NCBI RefSeq assembly: GCF_018449695.1
Contig: NZ_JAAVUY010000025.1
Span: 19,258 to 83,257 of the forward strand
DNA length: 64,000 nt
Source: Bradyrhizobium sp. dw_411
GTDB taxonomy: Bacteria; Pseudomonadota; Alphaproteobacteria; Rhizobiales; Xanthobacteraceae
Direction of reading: 5' to 3'
Shown: in pieces, positions 45,256-54,740 of the stretch
Position numbering within the stretch: the first letter of the stretch is position 1
Layout: each line of letters opens with the position of its first letter
The notes under the pieces: model-generated
Seen by the model: the letters and a program-made list of their open reading frames with translations, nothing else
Database searches by the model: none
What the model was told of the DNA's origin: nothing
Position numbers and translations under genes: made by a program

Positions 45256-45545
45256 TTGGGCCAAGTGGTCACGCAGTCGACGCCGTTCAGTACACGCGGG
45301 CCGATCCTGCTTCCTGAGTATTCCGGGGAGCCATTCGGACAGGCAATGGTGCTGACGCAGATGACCAGTTACTTCATGCCCATGACGTGCCCGATCCCGC
45401 GGCTGCGCATCAGCAAGCGATCATTGCGCTCGGCAATGCGGTCAAGCCCCAGGCGCTGGTGATAGGATTTGGCGACACCTTCGCGGTGCTGATCGTCTCG
45501 CTGGTGCCGGCCGCCATCGGATCAGCTTGCGGTTCACGAACTCGC
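45256..45545 (+). pseudogene. Remnant of MFS (DHA2/EmrB-like) transporter C-terminus
   Basis: The frame from 45256 reads VTQSTPFSTRGPILLPEYSG and FGQAMVLTQMTSYF; a shifted frame then reads HAHDVPDPAAAHQQAIIALG and VKPQALVIGFGDTFAVL. The latter is a strong match to the last loop and helix of EmrB/QacA-type exporters. The frame change at about 45375 and the missing upstream 400 residues show a decayed gene. Confidence 0.7.
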
Positions 45546-45687
45546 CGAACCCGAGTTTCGAGAGAAATGTCAACCTGTCATTCTCGATAAGACACGGTCA
45601 CACTTTCCGGCAGCAAGGATCGGCTCCAGGAGTCCGCAGATTTGGAGAGCGACTTCCCGGATCCCGCGCCTGCGACACTTTCTGGCT

Positions 45688-47070
45688 TCAGACAATCTGC
45701 ATCCGTGTCGACGGCGCTTTGATCGCGGCCGCAAGAACGTACAATGCCTGGGAGAGTTCGGCGCGGTTGCGCGCAGCACCAAGCGCGATGCGCACGGCGT
45801 GGGGCGGCAAACCAGCCCCTTCGACCGCGAATGCTTCGCTACCGACTACCGCCAGTCCGTCTCGAAGAAGACGCGACACGAAATCCGAACGGGTCCATTG
45901 ACCCGGCAGTGATAGCCAAAGGTGATGTCCCCCTGGTTTGCCGGCGAACTTCAATCCTTTCAGGATTTTGGCCGCGAGTTGTTGGCGGGCAGTCGCCTCG
46001 CTTCGAATTGCCGAGACGATCTGATCGGCGATGCCGGCGCGAAGCCAATGCGTGGCGAGTGCGACCATAAGCGGCGGAGACATCTGCATCGTCGCCTGAA
46101 GACCGCTCCTCAAGACCTGCTCCGATGTCGCGTTAGGCACCAAAACATATGACACCCGAAGCGCAGGCGCGATGCATTTCGACAGGCTCACGGCGAGATA
46201 ACTGCGCTCAGGGATCAGGTTTGCAATCGGTGATACCGACGGCTCAAGCAATCCGTAGGCGTCGTCCTCGATCAGGACCGTCCCGGCGTCGCGGATAATG
46301 TCGGCAACAGCCTCGCGGCGTCCCGGACCGAGCGTGATCGTTGTCGGATTGTGCAGGGTTGGAACGAGATAGACCGCCTTCGGCCTGTGTTCCTTGCATG
46401 CGTTTTTAAGCGCGTCGGGATCAATCCCCTCGCCGTCCATCGCCACGCCGACAAGACGGACGTTGAGTTTGTCGGCCGCCGCCTTGATTCCGGGAAACGT
46501 GAGCGCCTCGGTCAGCACCACGTCGCCGGGAGAAGTCAGCGACAGCAATGTGTTGAACAAAACCGCCTGCGTCCCGGGATAGACGATCAGACGTTCGGCG
46601 GTCGCCATGGGCACGCGGGGCTGCAACCACTTGGCGGCGGTCTCGCGTTCCTCGTCGCTGCCACCAGGACGCTGATAGTTGAGGAGAGCCGTAAAACCGC
46701 TTTCATTCTGGATGAATCTGAGGCCCTGAGCGATGCGGGTCTCGAGATTCGCCTCGACCGGCTGCGCTGGCACGTTCATCGAGAGATCGATCTTGACCTG
46801 ATAGGCAATGTCCACGGCGGCGCGTACCGTCGTTTCTGACACGAAGGTGCCTTGACCTACCCTGGCATCGAGCAGACCGCGCCGCCGCGCCTCACCATAG
46901 GCGCGAGTCACCGTCGTGAGATCAATGCCGAGCGACTGCGCCAAAGCGCGATGGGTTGGAAGCTGCTCTCCGCGGGCCAGAAGACCGCTCGCAATATCCG
47001 CCTCGAGCGCATCGACGATGCGCCTGTAAACCGGACCCGACCATTCCGAAATTGTAGGGATCCAAACCAT
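45688..47070 (-). CDS. MocR-type GntR regulator with aminotransferase domain
   Basis: A 460-aa PLP-dependent regulator from ATG 47070 (MVWIPTISEWSGPVYRRIVD). The GntR winged helix covers residues about 14-75 (QLPTHRALAQSLGIDLTTVT, GQGTFVSE). The rest is a class I aminotransferase fold with VYPGTQAVLF, VPTLHNPTT, VLIEDDAYGLLEP and the PLP lysine in VSLSKCIAPALR. MocR proteins often control a divergent neighbour; here that is the DUF983 gene starting 80 bp away. The ligand is unknown. Confidence 0.92.
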   Translation of the reverse strand: MVWIPTISEWSGPVYRRIVDALEADIASGLLARGEQLPTHRALAQSLGIDLTTVTRAYGEARRRGLLDARVGQGTFVSETTVRAAVDIAYQVKIDLSMNVPAQPVEANLETRIAQGLRFIQNESGFTALLNYQRPGGSDEERETAAKWLQPRVPMATAERLIVYPGTQAVLFNTLLSLTSPGDVVLTEALTFPGIKAAADKLNVRLVGVAMDGEGIDPDALKNACKEHRPKAVYLVPTLHNPTTITLGPGRREAVADIIRDAGTVLIEDDAYGLLEPSVSPIANLIPERSYLAVSLSKCIAPALRVSYVLVPNATSEQVLRSGLQATMQMSPPLMVALATHWLRAGIADQIVSAIRSEATARQQLAAKILKGLKFAGKPGGHHLWLSLPGQWTRSDFVSRLLRDGLAVVGSEAFAVEGAGLPPHAVRIALGAARNRAELSQALYVLAAAIKAPSTRMQIV

Positions 47071-47150
47071 GCACTTCAGCCAAAGTGTTTTGATTGTTGG
47101 TGATGAGGCACCTATTGTATGGATAACCAATGCGGTCAAGGAGCATTTCG

Positions 47151-47591
47151 ATGGCCCTCATCAAAGATCCGATTTCTCTCACCAAGGCGATGTGGCGCGG
47201 CTTCCTGGGCAAATGTCCGAACTGTGGAAATGGCCATTTATTCGAGCGTTTCCTGAAGGTCGCCGACCATTGCGAGATGTGCGGCGAGGAGTTTCATCAT
47301 CACCGGGCTGATGATTTTCCGGCCTATCTCGTGATCATCGCGGTCGGACACGCCATCGTCCCGGTGATCCTAGCAGTTGAGATAGAGTATGCGCCACCGG
47401 TATGGCTTCAGCTCGTTGTATGGCTGCCGCTGACCCTGTTCAGTGCGCTTTTTCTGCTGCAGCCGACCAAGGGCGCGATCGTCGGCTTGCAGTGGCAAAC
47501 AGGAATGCACGGCTTCGAGGGTTCAAGACAACGGCGGCTTGCGGAGGCGGCGCTGCATCTCAACGCGGCGGCGCCTTCCAAGGCGGCATAA
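47151..47591 (+). CDS. DUF983 membrane protein
   Basis: A 146-aa protein from ATG 47151 with AAGGAG upstream. It begins with MWRGFLGKCPNCGNGHLFER and CEMCGEEF, two CxxC pairs typical of DUF983, followed by two membrane helices (YLVIIAVGHAIVPVILAVEI and VWLPLTLFSALFLLQPTKGA). The biochemical role of DUF983 proteins is not known; the cysteines may bind zinc. It is divergent from the MocR regulator, which may control it. Confidence 0.88.
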   Translation: MALIKDPISLTKAMWRGFLGKCPNCGNGHLFERFLKVADHCEMCGEEFHHHRADDFPAYLVIIAVGHAIVPVILAVEIEYAPPVWLQLVVWLPLTLFSALFLLQPTKGAIVGLQWQTGMHGFEGSRQRRLAEAALHLNAAAPSKAA

Positions 47592-47756
47592 GATTTCGAA
47601 AAGATAGCTGCCTTCGGTCGGCATCGACGAATGTCACTTTTACCAGCATCCATTAGTGGACCGGACGGACCGCATGATAGGGCGCGATTGTCGCGAGCCA
47701 TTGGTGATCGTCGCAGCTTGCCGGTCAGGCTCGGTTCAACTCCAGGAGAGAACGCT

Positions 47757-47921
47757 ATGATCAAAACGCCCAACAGCACGAAACGAGAGAAGCTGTCACA
47801 TCTCGTAGTGAAATCCACACGAGCCCAAACCGACGATATTGAACTGACGGAAGGGCTGGAAAATACATTTCCTGCCTCGGATCCTGTCAGTATTACGCAG
47901 CCAAGGCCGTCGCGGTTCTGA
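47757..47921 (+). CDS. Small hypothetical protein with FPASDP motif (54 aa)
   Basis: A 54-aa protein MIKTPNSTKREKLSHLVVKS... ending ASDPVSITQPRPSRF. CAGGAGAGAAC lies before ATG 47757. Short proteins ending in LE(N/E)xFPASDPxS are widespread in Hyphomicrobiales genomes, often stress-induced, with no known activity; that is from memory. Confidence 0.65.
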   Translation: MIKTPNSTKREKLSHLVVKSTRAQTDDIELTEGLENTFPASDPVSITQPRPSRF

Positions 47922-48204
47922 ACGGAGCGTGTATCTCGTACAAAGGAGTTTGTTATCGACCACCGCTCGGCGCTGATCGCCCCGGATCAATGGCTGGGTG
48001 AAACGCCTGAGCGGTAACCGCTGGCTTAATGTCCGCTTCGCCGTAAAGCGCACCCGTCGTAGTCGACGGCGGCTTGCACGATGGCCGTGCCCGTCGGTCC
48101 AATTTCACGCTCGGGACTTTCATCACTCATCGGCTTGCTCTCTCAGCGAACAGCACCGAGCCTGGACGAAAATCGTCGCCATTCACCGGTCGCGGAGGGC
48201 AACA

Positions 48205-48726
48205 TCGTGCGAACGAAAAGGAAGTAATAGTAGAAACTTCGTGCACAGGATTTGCACACGATCCCGATCTAACTAATTGATTCCGCGTGACTCTCTACCA
48301 AATCCATCATCGGGGCTATAGAAAATCGATGCGCTAACATGTTGATTCTGTTAGCATTCCAAACGTGAATCCGTCTACGCAGTTTTCGAGCCGACAAAGA
48401 TTCAGATGTTCCTGATCTGAAGCATTCTCCTTTTCTTTCAATTAGTTACTGCGGTCACTGCATTGCTCAGCCGCCTTGATCTGCTAGCCCCTTGCCCATC
48501 CGGTACCGCGTGGCAGTACCGATTTCGGTATACATACCGCATCGTCAGGACATACGCTTCTGTTCCCATCGCAACGTTGACCGCTTTAATTCCTTTGGCT
48601 TCAAACAAGGGGACCGAAGAGCCGACCGAAGTCACGGACAAAATAACGCTGCACCCTATGTGTGCCTAGGCCCGCACCGTTCTGATCGTAGTTTCGGCGA
48701 TCATAGAGCAAAAGAACTTGCGTGCG
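48205..48726 (+). repeat. Non-coding module, copy 2
   Basis: This is the direct, diverged partner of 24432-24876. It has CGTGCGAACGAAA, CTTCGTGCACAGGATTTGCA (48238-48257), CTCTCTACC, AATCCATCAT, AAATCGATGCG, CGGTAC-N9-GTACCG (48501-48521), and CCTAGG (48665) again exactly 20 bp before ATCGTAGTTTCGGCG (48685-48699). The middle part is about 75 bp longer than in copy 1. It fills most of the 1.1-kb gap 47922-49036, where I see no credible gene; the flanks show only short frames. Confidence 0.7.
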
Positions 48727-49036
48727 ACGGGATTTGCCGAGAACCGGGGACGGTACACTGATTTTGGCCGGCAAAGGGAGGTGGCGTCCGTTCTGGACGT
48801 GCTCTGTGCAGTTGAAGCTCGCGATGGCCGCGATCCCTGCGCCGGCAAGCCGCAGCATGCGCCATCATTATCGAGTTCACCCTGAGCCGCCCACGAACTT
48901 CGACGCGTTGCGCATCGTCGCGACGCTCGAAGGGTCCATATTGATCCGCGCGAAAAGTCATCCACCGCTACTTCTGCCTTCCGGATGATGCAGTGGGGCG
49001 GATAGGTCTCTCGGAGCTAAGCCAGCGCGCGATCTT

Positions 49037-50431
49037 TCATGATCGGGGAAATTCAAACGTCCATTGCACGCCCGCAGGAGCAAAATCCAGCATACCGCTG
49101 CCGTTGAGGGCGCGAGGCACGATTTGCTCTATCACGACGTGGCCGAAGCCTCGTTTTTGGGGCGGCGTAACAGGTGGTCCATCCTTTTCGGACCAGCAGA
49201 TTCGAACCCTGTCTTCCGTCTCATCGACCTGCCAGCGGATCGATACCTCGCCCTGCGGTCCCGACAACGCCCCATGTTTTGAAGCGTTGGTCGCCAGCTC
49301 GTGTAAGGCCAGCCCCAGATGTTGCACGGCATCGGGCTTCAGGAAGATCGGGGGGCCGGCGGCGTCGAGCCTTTCGTTGGTTTCGCTGAAGGGCCGCATC
49401 TGCGCCGATACGAGATCGTGGAACGAAGTGCCGTGCCAGCTATCCTTGACCAGCAGATCATGACAATGCGCGAGCGCCAGCAGCCGCTCCGAAAAACGCA
49501 TTTGAAACTGCACAACGTCGCCCGCATATCGCGCGGTCTGGTTGGCGACCGCCATGATAACGGCAAGTAGATTCTTGGTCCGGTGTGAAAGCTCGTCGAT
49601 GATGAAGCGGATGTGCTCTTCGCGGCGACGCTGTTCGCTGATGTCGATATGGGTTCCAATCCACCGGTAGATCGTCGACGTCGCGTCGCGAAGTGGAATA
49701 GCCCGGGTCAGAAATGGGCGATATTGACCATCCCTTCCGAGCAGTGACAGCTCGATCTCCAACGCTACTCCGGCTTGAAGGGACTGCGCCCAGCGGCGGC
49801 GCACTTCCGAAAGCGACGGCGGGGCGAGAAGCGCTTGCCAATCATGGGCACTGCCGTCTCCGGTTGGGACGCCTGTGTAGTCGTACCAACGGCTGTTAAC
49901 CCAGAAGATCCTCCCGTCGGCTTCGGCCATCCAAACCAGTTGCGGGATGGAGTCGGCCAGCGTGTGAAATTGCCGCTCGCTTGCCCGAAGTGCTGCTTCG
50001 ACGCGTTTGCGTTCGGTGATCTCCTCGGCTGCGACGTTGACCCCCACGATCCCGCCATCCGGACCCCGGACCGGATGCCAATAGGTGACCCACGCACGGT
50101 CCTCGATCTGATCGGGGCGCTGGCCGGCTACCTCGATTCCGGTCACCGGCTCGCCGGTTGTCATGATGGAGCGGATGATTGCTTCGATCGTTTCGGCCAA
50201 CGCCGGTACGCACTCTCGCACCGTGCGTCCTAGATGCCCCTCAATGGAAATGCCGCATATTTCGGTGAGGCGCTGGTTGATGTGCAGATAGCGGCAGTCG
50301 GGAGACAAGTAGGCAAGCCCGATTGGCGCAGTATCGTAGATAACCTGTAGGGCTGGCTGCTGGACGAACGGCCCGCTGGCCGGGGGAGCTGATTGATAGG
50401 CCTTCACGTTACGATCCGCCTCGCTCGCCAC
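49037..50431 (-). CDS. PAS-PAS HWE-family sensor histidine kinase
   Basis: A 464-aa soluble kinase from GTG 50431. Two PAS domains (about residues 25-140 and 150-270) contain APIGLAYLSPDCRYLHIN and VWMAEADGRIFWVNSRWYDY, the latter followed by a PAC region. The HWE kinase core has phospho-acceptor HRTKNLLAVIMAVANQ, HELATNASKHGALS (N box), ICWSEKDG (the WxE pair) and RGFGHVVIEQ. There are no membrane helices. HWE kinases often serve light, redox or general-stress pathways. No response regulator is adjacent. Its start overlaps a start-less upstream frame. Confidence 0.9.
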   Translation of the reverse strand: MASEADRNVKAYQSAPPASGPFVQQPALQVIYDTAPIGLAYLSPDCRYLHINQRLTEICGISIEGHLGRTVRECVPALAETIEAIIRSIMTTGEPVTGIEVAGQRPDQIEDRAWVTYWHPVRGPDGGIVGVNVAAEEITERKRVEAALRASERQFHTLADSIPQLVWMAEADGRIFWVNSRWYDYTGVPTGDGSAHDWQALLAPPSLSEVRRRWAQSLQAGVALEIELSLLGRDGQYRPFLTRAIPLRDATSTIYRWIGTHIDISEQRRREEHIRFIIDELSHRTKNLLAVIMAVANQTARYAGDVVQFQMRFSERLLALAHCHDLLVKDSWHGTSFHDLVSAQMRPFSETNERLDAAGPPIFLKPDAVQHLGLALHELATNASKHGALSGPQGEVSIRWQVDETEDRVRICWSEKDGPPVTPPQKRGFGHVVIEQIVPRALNGSGMLDFAPAGVQWTFEFPRS

Positions 50432-50609
50432 CGCATGCCTCCGCGCGATTCCTGGTTTGCGCCCGCACTTGGTCCGTCAAGATGTCGATCCAGTTCGTGC
50501 GCTCTTCCAAAAGTGACGTCGTCGAAAGTGCCGACGGGGCATAGGTTCCGACGATTATGTTGTTATCGTCGTCAAAAATGGCAGCAGGAGTGTGGCTTCG
50601 TGTACAAAA
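50409..50609 (-). other. Start-less frame in the 476-bp gap upstream of the kinase
   Basis: Between a TAG (50612-50610) and a TAA (50411-50409) the minus strand reads RSHTPAAIFDDDNNIIVGTY and TSLLEERTNWIDILTDQVRA, which has protein-like composition, overlapping the kinase start by 23 bp. No ATG, GTG or TTG start fits near its beginning, so it may be a relic of a coupled gene. The remaining gap (50610-50907) is AT-rich around 50625-50700 and otherwise featureless. Confidence 0.3.
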
Positions 50610-50907
50610 CTACCAGAAGTATATCAGAAATTGCACTTCTTTAATTTTACAATTGAAATATCAACAACTGGAAGTAAACAGCAGACCGATGAAATTGATT
50701 TGAAATGAAACGGACGCCAAGAGGATCGTTCCGAGAACAGCGGCTGACGGCGGCGACAATGTTGATCGTGGCGATGGCGCCGATTCAAGTAGCTACGGAC
50801 GTGTCGAGCCGCGTCTCAATCAAGGCGGCGCCCGATTGCCGGAAGAATTCTCAGTTCCTGTCCTGGACTACATCGCCGGCTAAAACCGGGCGAATTCGCG
50901 CAACGGG

Positions 50908-53127
50908 TCACGCCGTCAAAGCCAGGGCCGGCGCGGTTGGGCCGGCGCGCAGCACATTTCCGCGTTCCAGAACGACAATCTGCTGGCAGGCCTGGATATG
51001 TGCGGTGCTGTGAGGCGCCCAGATAACCGTCGTCGTTCCGCGAATCGAATCGAGGTAGCGCAGGATTCGCGGCTCCCACTCCGGCGTACCGGCGATGCCG
51101 TCACCGTCGAGTAGCAGAATTGCCGGCCGATTGAGCGTCGCCGCAACAAAGGCGATCAGATGGCGGAACTGCAGCTCGGCGATATCCTCCGAGAAGGGGT
51201 TGAGCTCGCGATCCAGCACTCTGTCGGCGCTGCGGCCGAACGCGGAAAGCTCCCGCCAGTCTGGACCGACGACGCGTTCCAGGGCGGCAAAGGCATCGGT
51301 ATCGCTCAGTGTCGGATTGCGCAGGCGCAGATAATCACGAACGGTAAGAGGCAGTGCGGGGACGACCTGCGGCACGTAGCCGATCCAGGCACGATATTCC
51401 GTCGTATCGAACTGCCGGATGTCCCGCCCACCCATCAAAACGCGACCGGACTGGGGACGCCGCAGGCCGGCCAGACATTCCAGAAGCACGCTCTTGCCAC
51501 CGGCGCTGGGGCCGACGATGGCGAGCCGTTCTCCAGCGCGTACGCTAAAGGATACGCCATTGAGTGCGGCATCGTAGTCAGCATCGGGTCTATAATAAAC
51601 TCGCTCGGCCGTGAGCGTGACATTGGCGAGCCCGACCGGACTGGAGAACTCGGAACCCGTGCTTTCGGCCGGTGTTGCCATTAGCTGGTCAAGTTGCCGG
51701 ATGGAGCTTTGCACCTGACGCAAGCGAACGATCGAACCGAAGGCCTGCTGCGCGGGCGTCGTGATACGCCAAATCAGCATCATGGCGGCCACCAGCCCGC
51801 CCGCGTGCATCACGCCACCTAGGACCAGAACGACCCCGACGCACAATATGGCCAACACGGTCAGCATGCTCAGCACCTGTCCGATCGCCTGAGCGCGGGC
51901 GACAGCAATCGCGTAGTCCCGGTTGCGGGACGCCGACTCACGCGCGAGTTTGGCGAAGTTGCCAAGCCATCGGGTATCAGCACCGGCCCGATAGAAGGCG
52001 TTCATACCCTGAAAGGCAGATACCGCGTTCTCTTCAAGACGGCTGGATGCAATGCCGGCAGCAGTCGATTTGCTGCCTACGTAATCGGAGGTCGGCAAGG
52101 CGAGCGCCGCATAGGCGATAAGAGCGACGATCGGCACAAATACCAGCCACCCACCCATCAGGGCGATGACGACCAGGAAGATCACGATGAAAGGGTAGTC
52201 GATCAGATTGAGACCGCCGGCTCCGCTCAGAAACATGCGCGCGTTCTCGAAGCCCCGCATGCGGATCAGGTTATTCAAGGCGCCAAGCCTTGTCGTCGTC
52301 TCCAGGGGCAGCGCCAGCATCTTGCCCATGGTTGCGGTGCCGATGCGCGTTCCCGCCCATGCTCCCATCGACGAACCCAGGAACTGGCGGCCGACACTCA
52401 GCATCCAGCCGCCCGTCACCACGACAAGCGCCAGCAGCGCAAGGCTCCAGATCGTGGCCGTCGCCCCTGAGGGAATCACGACGCTGTACACCGCCATGGT
52501 GTACAGCGACACGGAAAGTGCCGCCATGTTGATGACGAAACTCACGGCGAAGAGCTTGAAAATCTGGCTGCGCATCCGCTCGAACAGACCGCGAAACCAA
52601 TTTGGCCGCGCCTCGTTGACCGCGTGGAAGTTGATGTCCGGTTCTACCGCGAGGATCGTATCGCCATTCGAAAGCGTAAGACCGAAGTAGCTGCCGTCAA
52701 CCAGCCAGAGGTCTTCGCCGTTGGGCCGGCCGAGATAGACCCCGAAATCTCCAGCACGCGTCCGGACAAGACTGCCGGCTGGCAGCCGGCTGGTATCAGT
52801 CGGGACACCTGTGGCCACCACGCGGCGGGTGCGGAATCCGAGGATGGGAAGGATCAGTTCGAGATGATCCAGCGTCATCGGTGTGTCGGCGGAAGGCAGC
52901 AGGGCCGCCAAGCTCCGTGCCGTGCCAAGCCACCCCAGCGCCACAAGCATCGCTGGCAACGCAGCCGCAACGGGCGACGCGGCGCGCCGGTCGTCGCCGA
53001 CGGCAGCTTCCAGGCGCTCCAGCCATACCGCTTCGGACCAGGTCGTCGGCCTCTTCGGCGCCGCGGGCGACGCATCCGACGAAGGGGAAGAGATGGACGA
53101 AGCGGAAGAGATGAGTGTCTCCGTCAT
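50908..53127 (-). CDS. Type I secretion ABC protein, half A (C39-like domain, TM, NBD)
   Basis: A 739-aa ABC exporter subunit. After a Ser/Ala/Pro-rich start, residues about 35-165 resemble the degenerate C39-like domain of RTX exporters (no catalytic Cys). Six membrane helices span about 190-470. The nucleotide domain has an intact Walker A (IVGPSAGGKSVLLECL) and Q loop (YVPQ), and an H-loop-like WAPHSTAH, but the LSGGQ signature is replaced by FSEDIAEL and Walker B reads ILLLDGDG without the catalytic Glu. It overlaps the second ABC gene by ATGA. The pair presumably exports the RTX adhesin encoded nearby. Confidence 0.85.
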   Translation of the reverse strand: MTETLISSASSISSPSSDASPAAPKRPTTWSEAVWLERLEAAVGDDRRAASPVAAALPAMLVALGWLGTARSLAALLPSADTPMTLDHLELILPILGFRTRRVVATGVPTDTSRLPAGSLVRTRAGDFGVYLGRPNGEDLWLVDGSYFGLTLSNGDTILAVEPDINFHAVNEARPNWFRGLFERMRSQIFKLFAVSFVINMAALSVSLYTMAVYSVVIPSGATATIWSLALLALVVVTGGWMLSVGRQFLGSSMGAWAGTRIGTATMGKMLALPLETTTRLGALNNLIRMRGFENARMFLSGAGGLNLIDYPFIVIFLVVIALMGGWLVFVPIVALIAYAALALPTSDYVGSKSTAAGIASSRLEENAVSAFQGMNAFYRAGADTRWLGNFAKLARESASRNRDYAIAVARAQAIGQVLSMLTVLAILCVGVVLVLGGVMHAGGLVAAMMLIWRITTPAQQAFGSIVRLRQVQSSIRQLDQLMATPAESTGSEFSSPVGLANVTLTAERVYYRPDADYDAALNGVSFSVRAGERLAIVGPSAGGKSVLLECLAGLRRPQSGRVLMGGRDIRQFDTTEYRAWIGYVPQVVPALPLTVRDYLRLRNPTLSDTDAFAALERVVGPDWRELSAFGRSADRVLDRELNPFSEDIAELQFRHLIAFVAATLNRPAILLLDGDGIAGTPEWEPRILRYLDSIRGTTTVIWAPHSTAHIQACQQIVVLERGNVLRAGPTAPALALTA

Positions 53128-54740
53128 GTTGCTACACCTCTGCGATCGACGCGCACTTTCATGTCGGCAAGCTGCAACAGCGCTGGGCTGCTCGACACAA
53201 CAAACACCGTCGTATGGCCTTTTAGCTCCTTCAGGAGGTCATGGAGCTTCGCCACGCCGTCGAGATCGAGCGAGCCGTCGGCGTTGTCGAGACAGAGGAT
53301 AAGGGGGTCACGAACCAGGGCGCGGACAAGGCCGATGCGCGCGGCAATACCTGGGCTCACGATCTCCGTACCGCCCGAGCCGACCGGGGTCATCAGCCCC
53401 TGGCGCAAACCATCGACGAATGCGCTCAGGCCAAGACGTTCGGAAAGCTGGATCGCCGCCGCTTCATAGTTCGGACTGAACAGCGTGAGGTTATCGAGAA
53501 GCGAGCCCCGGATCAGCTCGGCGTTTGAGCTTGCCTTTGTCACACATTCCCTGAAGTCCTGTGCATCGTATGCGCCGATCGGCCTGCCGTCGAAGGTGAC
53601 GGAAAGGCTTAATGCATCCTCGAGCCGCATCACTGTCCTGAGCGTCATCGTGCCGACCGGCGAATTCGGTGCGTCGATATGAACGAAAGTGCCCTGCGGG
53701 ATAGTGACTGAACCGCCGTGCATGTGCAGAGCCTGGCCCGACAAGACGATAGGACCACCGGTAAAGCGACGCTTCTCGTCGATGTCTGCCCCGGCCCACA
53801 CCGGAGCCAGCGGGAGCGACAGGACTTTGCTGATACTGCCTTCGGCTTCAAGCCGCTGATGGCGACGACCGAGATAACCGAGGGCTCCCATCGCCGGCCC
53901 AACCGATCGCCCCGCGAGAAGCGTGCACGCTGCGAGGGCCCCCGTCGTCAACTCGCCCGCCACGACCATGAAGGCGCCAGCGGTCACGATGCCAATCGTC
54001 GAGAATTGGGCCATCAGGCTGCCATTCTCCCTGATGAGCGCCATCCGGTTGGCTATACGCTCGGTCGCTTCCATCACGCGCGCGACAGCATCGCGATAGC
54101 GGCGCGTCAGCAGGGTTTCGGCTGCCATCGCCTTTGCCTCGACGATCCCCTTGAATATGCCCCAGCCGAGCTTCTGCCGCTGCAGTTGGGCTTCGTGGGC
54201 ATCGCGCTGGGCCTTTGCGCCTGACCGGACGACCGCCAGGGCAGCAAGCAACGCCATGATCGTGAATGCCAGCGGGATCAAGGCAAGCCAAGAGCCTATA
54301 TAAGCGATCAGCGCAATGTAGATCACGGCAAAGGGCAGCTCGTGCAAAGCCACCGCCGCGTTTCCGGACCAGAAGTCGCGGACCTCGCCCGAGGCCCGGA
54401 TCGCATCCGACAAGTCCGGGATGCTGAGTTGATGGAAGGCCTTGCTGTCGGCGTGCATCACATGGTCGAGCACACGCACGGTCATCTCCGCCTCGAAGGC
54501 CGATCCGACATAGGCGAACAACACCGCTCTCGTGTATCGCACGATGGCTTCCAGCACGATAGCCACGGTCACGCCCGCCGCCAGCACGAAAGTCGTGCCG
54601 TAGGCCTGGTTCGGCAGAATGCGGTCATAGGTCTGAAGCAAGGCGAGTGGAATCGCGAGCGCCAGTATGTGGCTTACAATCGAAGCCGCGACGCTGACTG
54701 CCATCACTCCTGGAGGCTTGGCCACGTTCAAGCTTGCCAT
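53124..54740 (-). CDS. Type I secretion ABC protein, half B (degenerate NBD)
   Basis: A 538-aa ABC protein without the C39-like domain. The membrane part (about residues 10-300) is like PrtD/LapB exporters (LLQTYDRILPNQAYGTTFVL is a family hallmark). The nucleotide domain is badly eroded: the Walker A position reads HIDAPNSPVGTMTL with no Lys, the signature is IVSPGIAARI, Walker B is LILCLDNADGSLD and the H-loop position reads VSSSPALL. It is therefore likely a non-hydrolysing partner in a heterodimer with the protein encoded next (4-bp overlap). No membrane-fusion or outer-membrane partner is seen in this window. Confidence 0.85.
   Translation of the reverse strand: MASLNVAKPPGVMAVSVAASIVSHILALAIPLALLQTYDRILPNQAYGTTFVLAAGVTVAIVLEAIVRYTRAVLFAYVGSAFEAEMTVRVLDHVMHADSKAFHQLSIPDLSDAIRASGEVRDFWSGNAAVALHELPFAVIYIALIAYIGSWLALIPLAFTIMALLAALAVVRSGAKAQRDAHEAQLQRQKLGWGIFKGIVEAKAMAAETLLTRRYRDAVARVMEATERIANRMALIRENGSLMAQFSTIGIVTAGAFMVVAGELTTGALAACTLLAGRSVGPAMGALGYLGRRHQRLEAEGSISKVLSLPLAPVWAGADIDEKRRFTGGPIVLSGQALHMHGGSVTIPQGTFVHIDAPNSPVGTMTLRTVMRLEDALSLSVTFDGRPIGAYDAQDFRECVTKASSNAELIRGSLLDNLTLFSPNYEAAAIQLSERLGLSAFVDGLRQGLMTPVGSGGTEIVSPGIAARIGLVRALVRDPLILCLDNADGSLDLDGVAKLHDLLKELKGHTTVFVVSSSPALLQLADMKVRVDRRGVAT

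Noticed and set aside
48701..48961. 86-aa minus-strand frame beside repeat copy 2
   Set aside because: It overlaps the conserved non-coding block, has Arg-rich shadow-like composition and no counterpart frame in copy 1.
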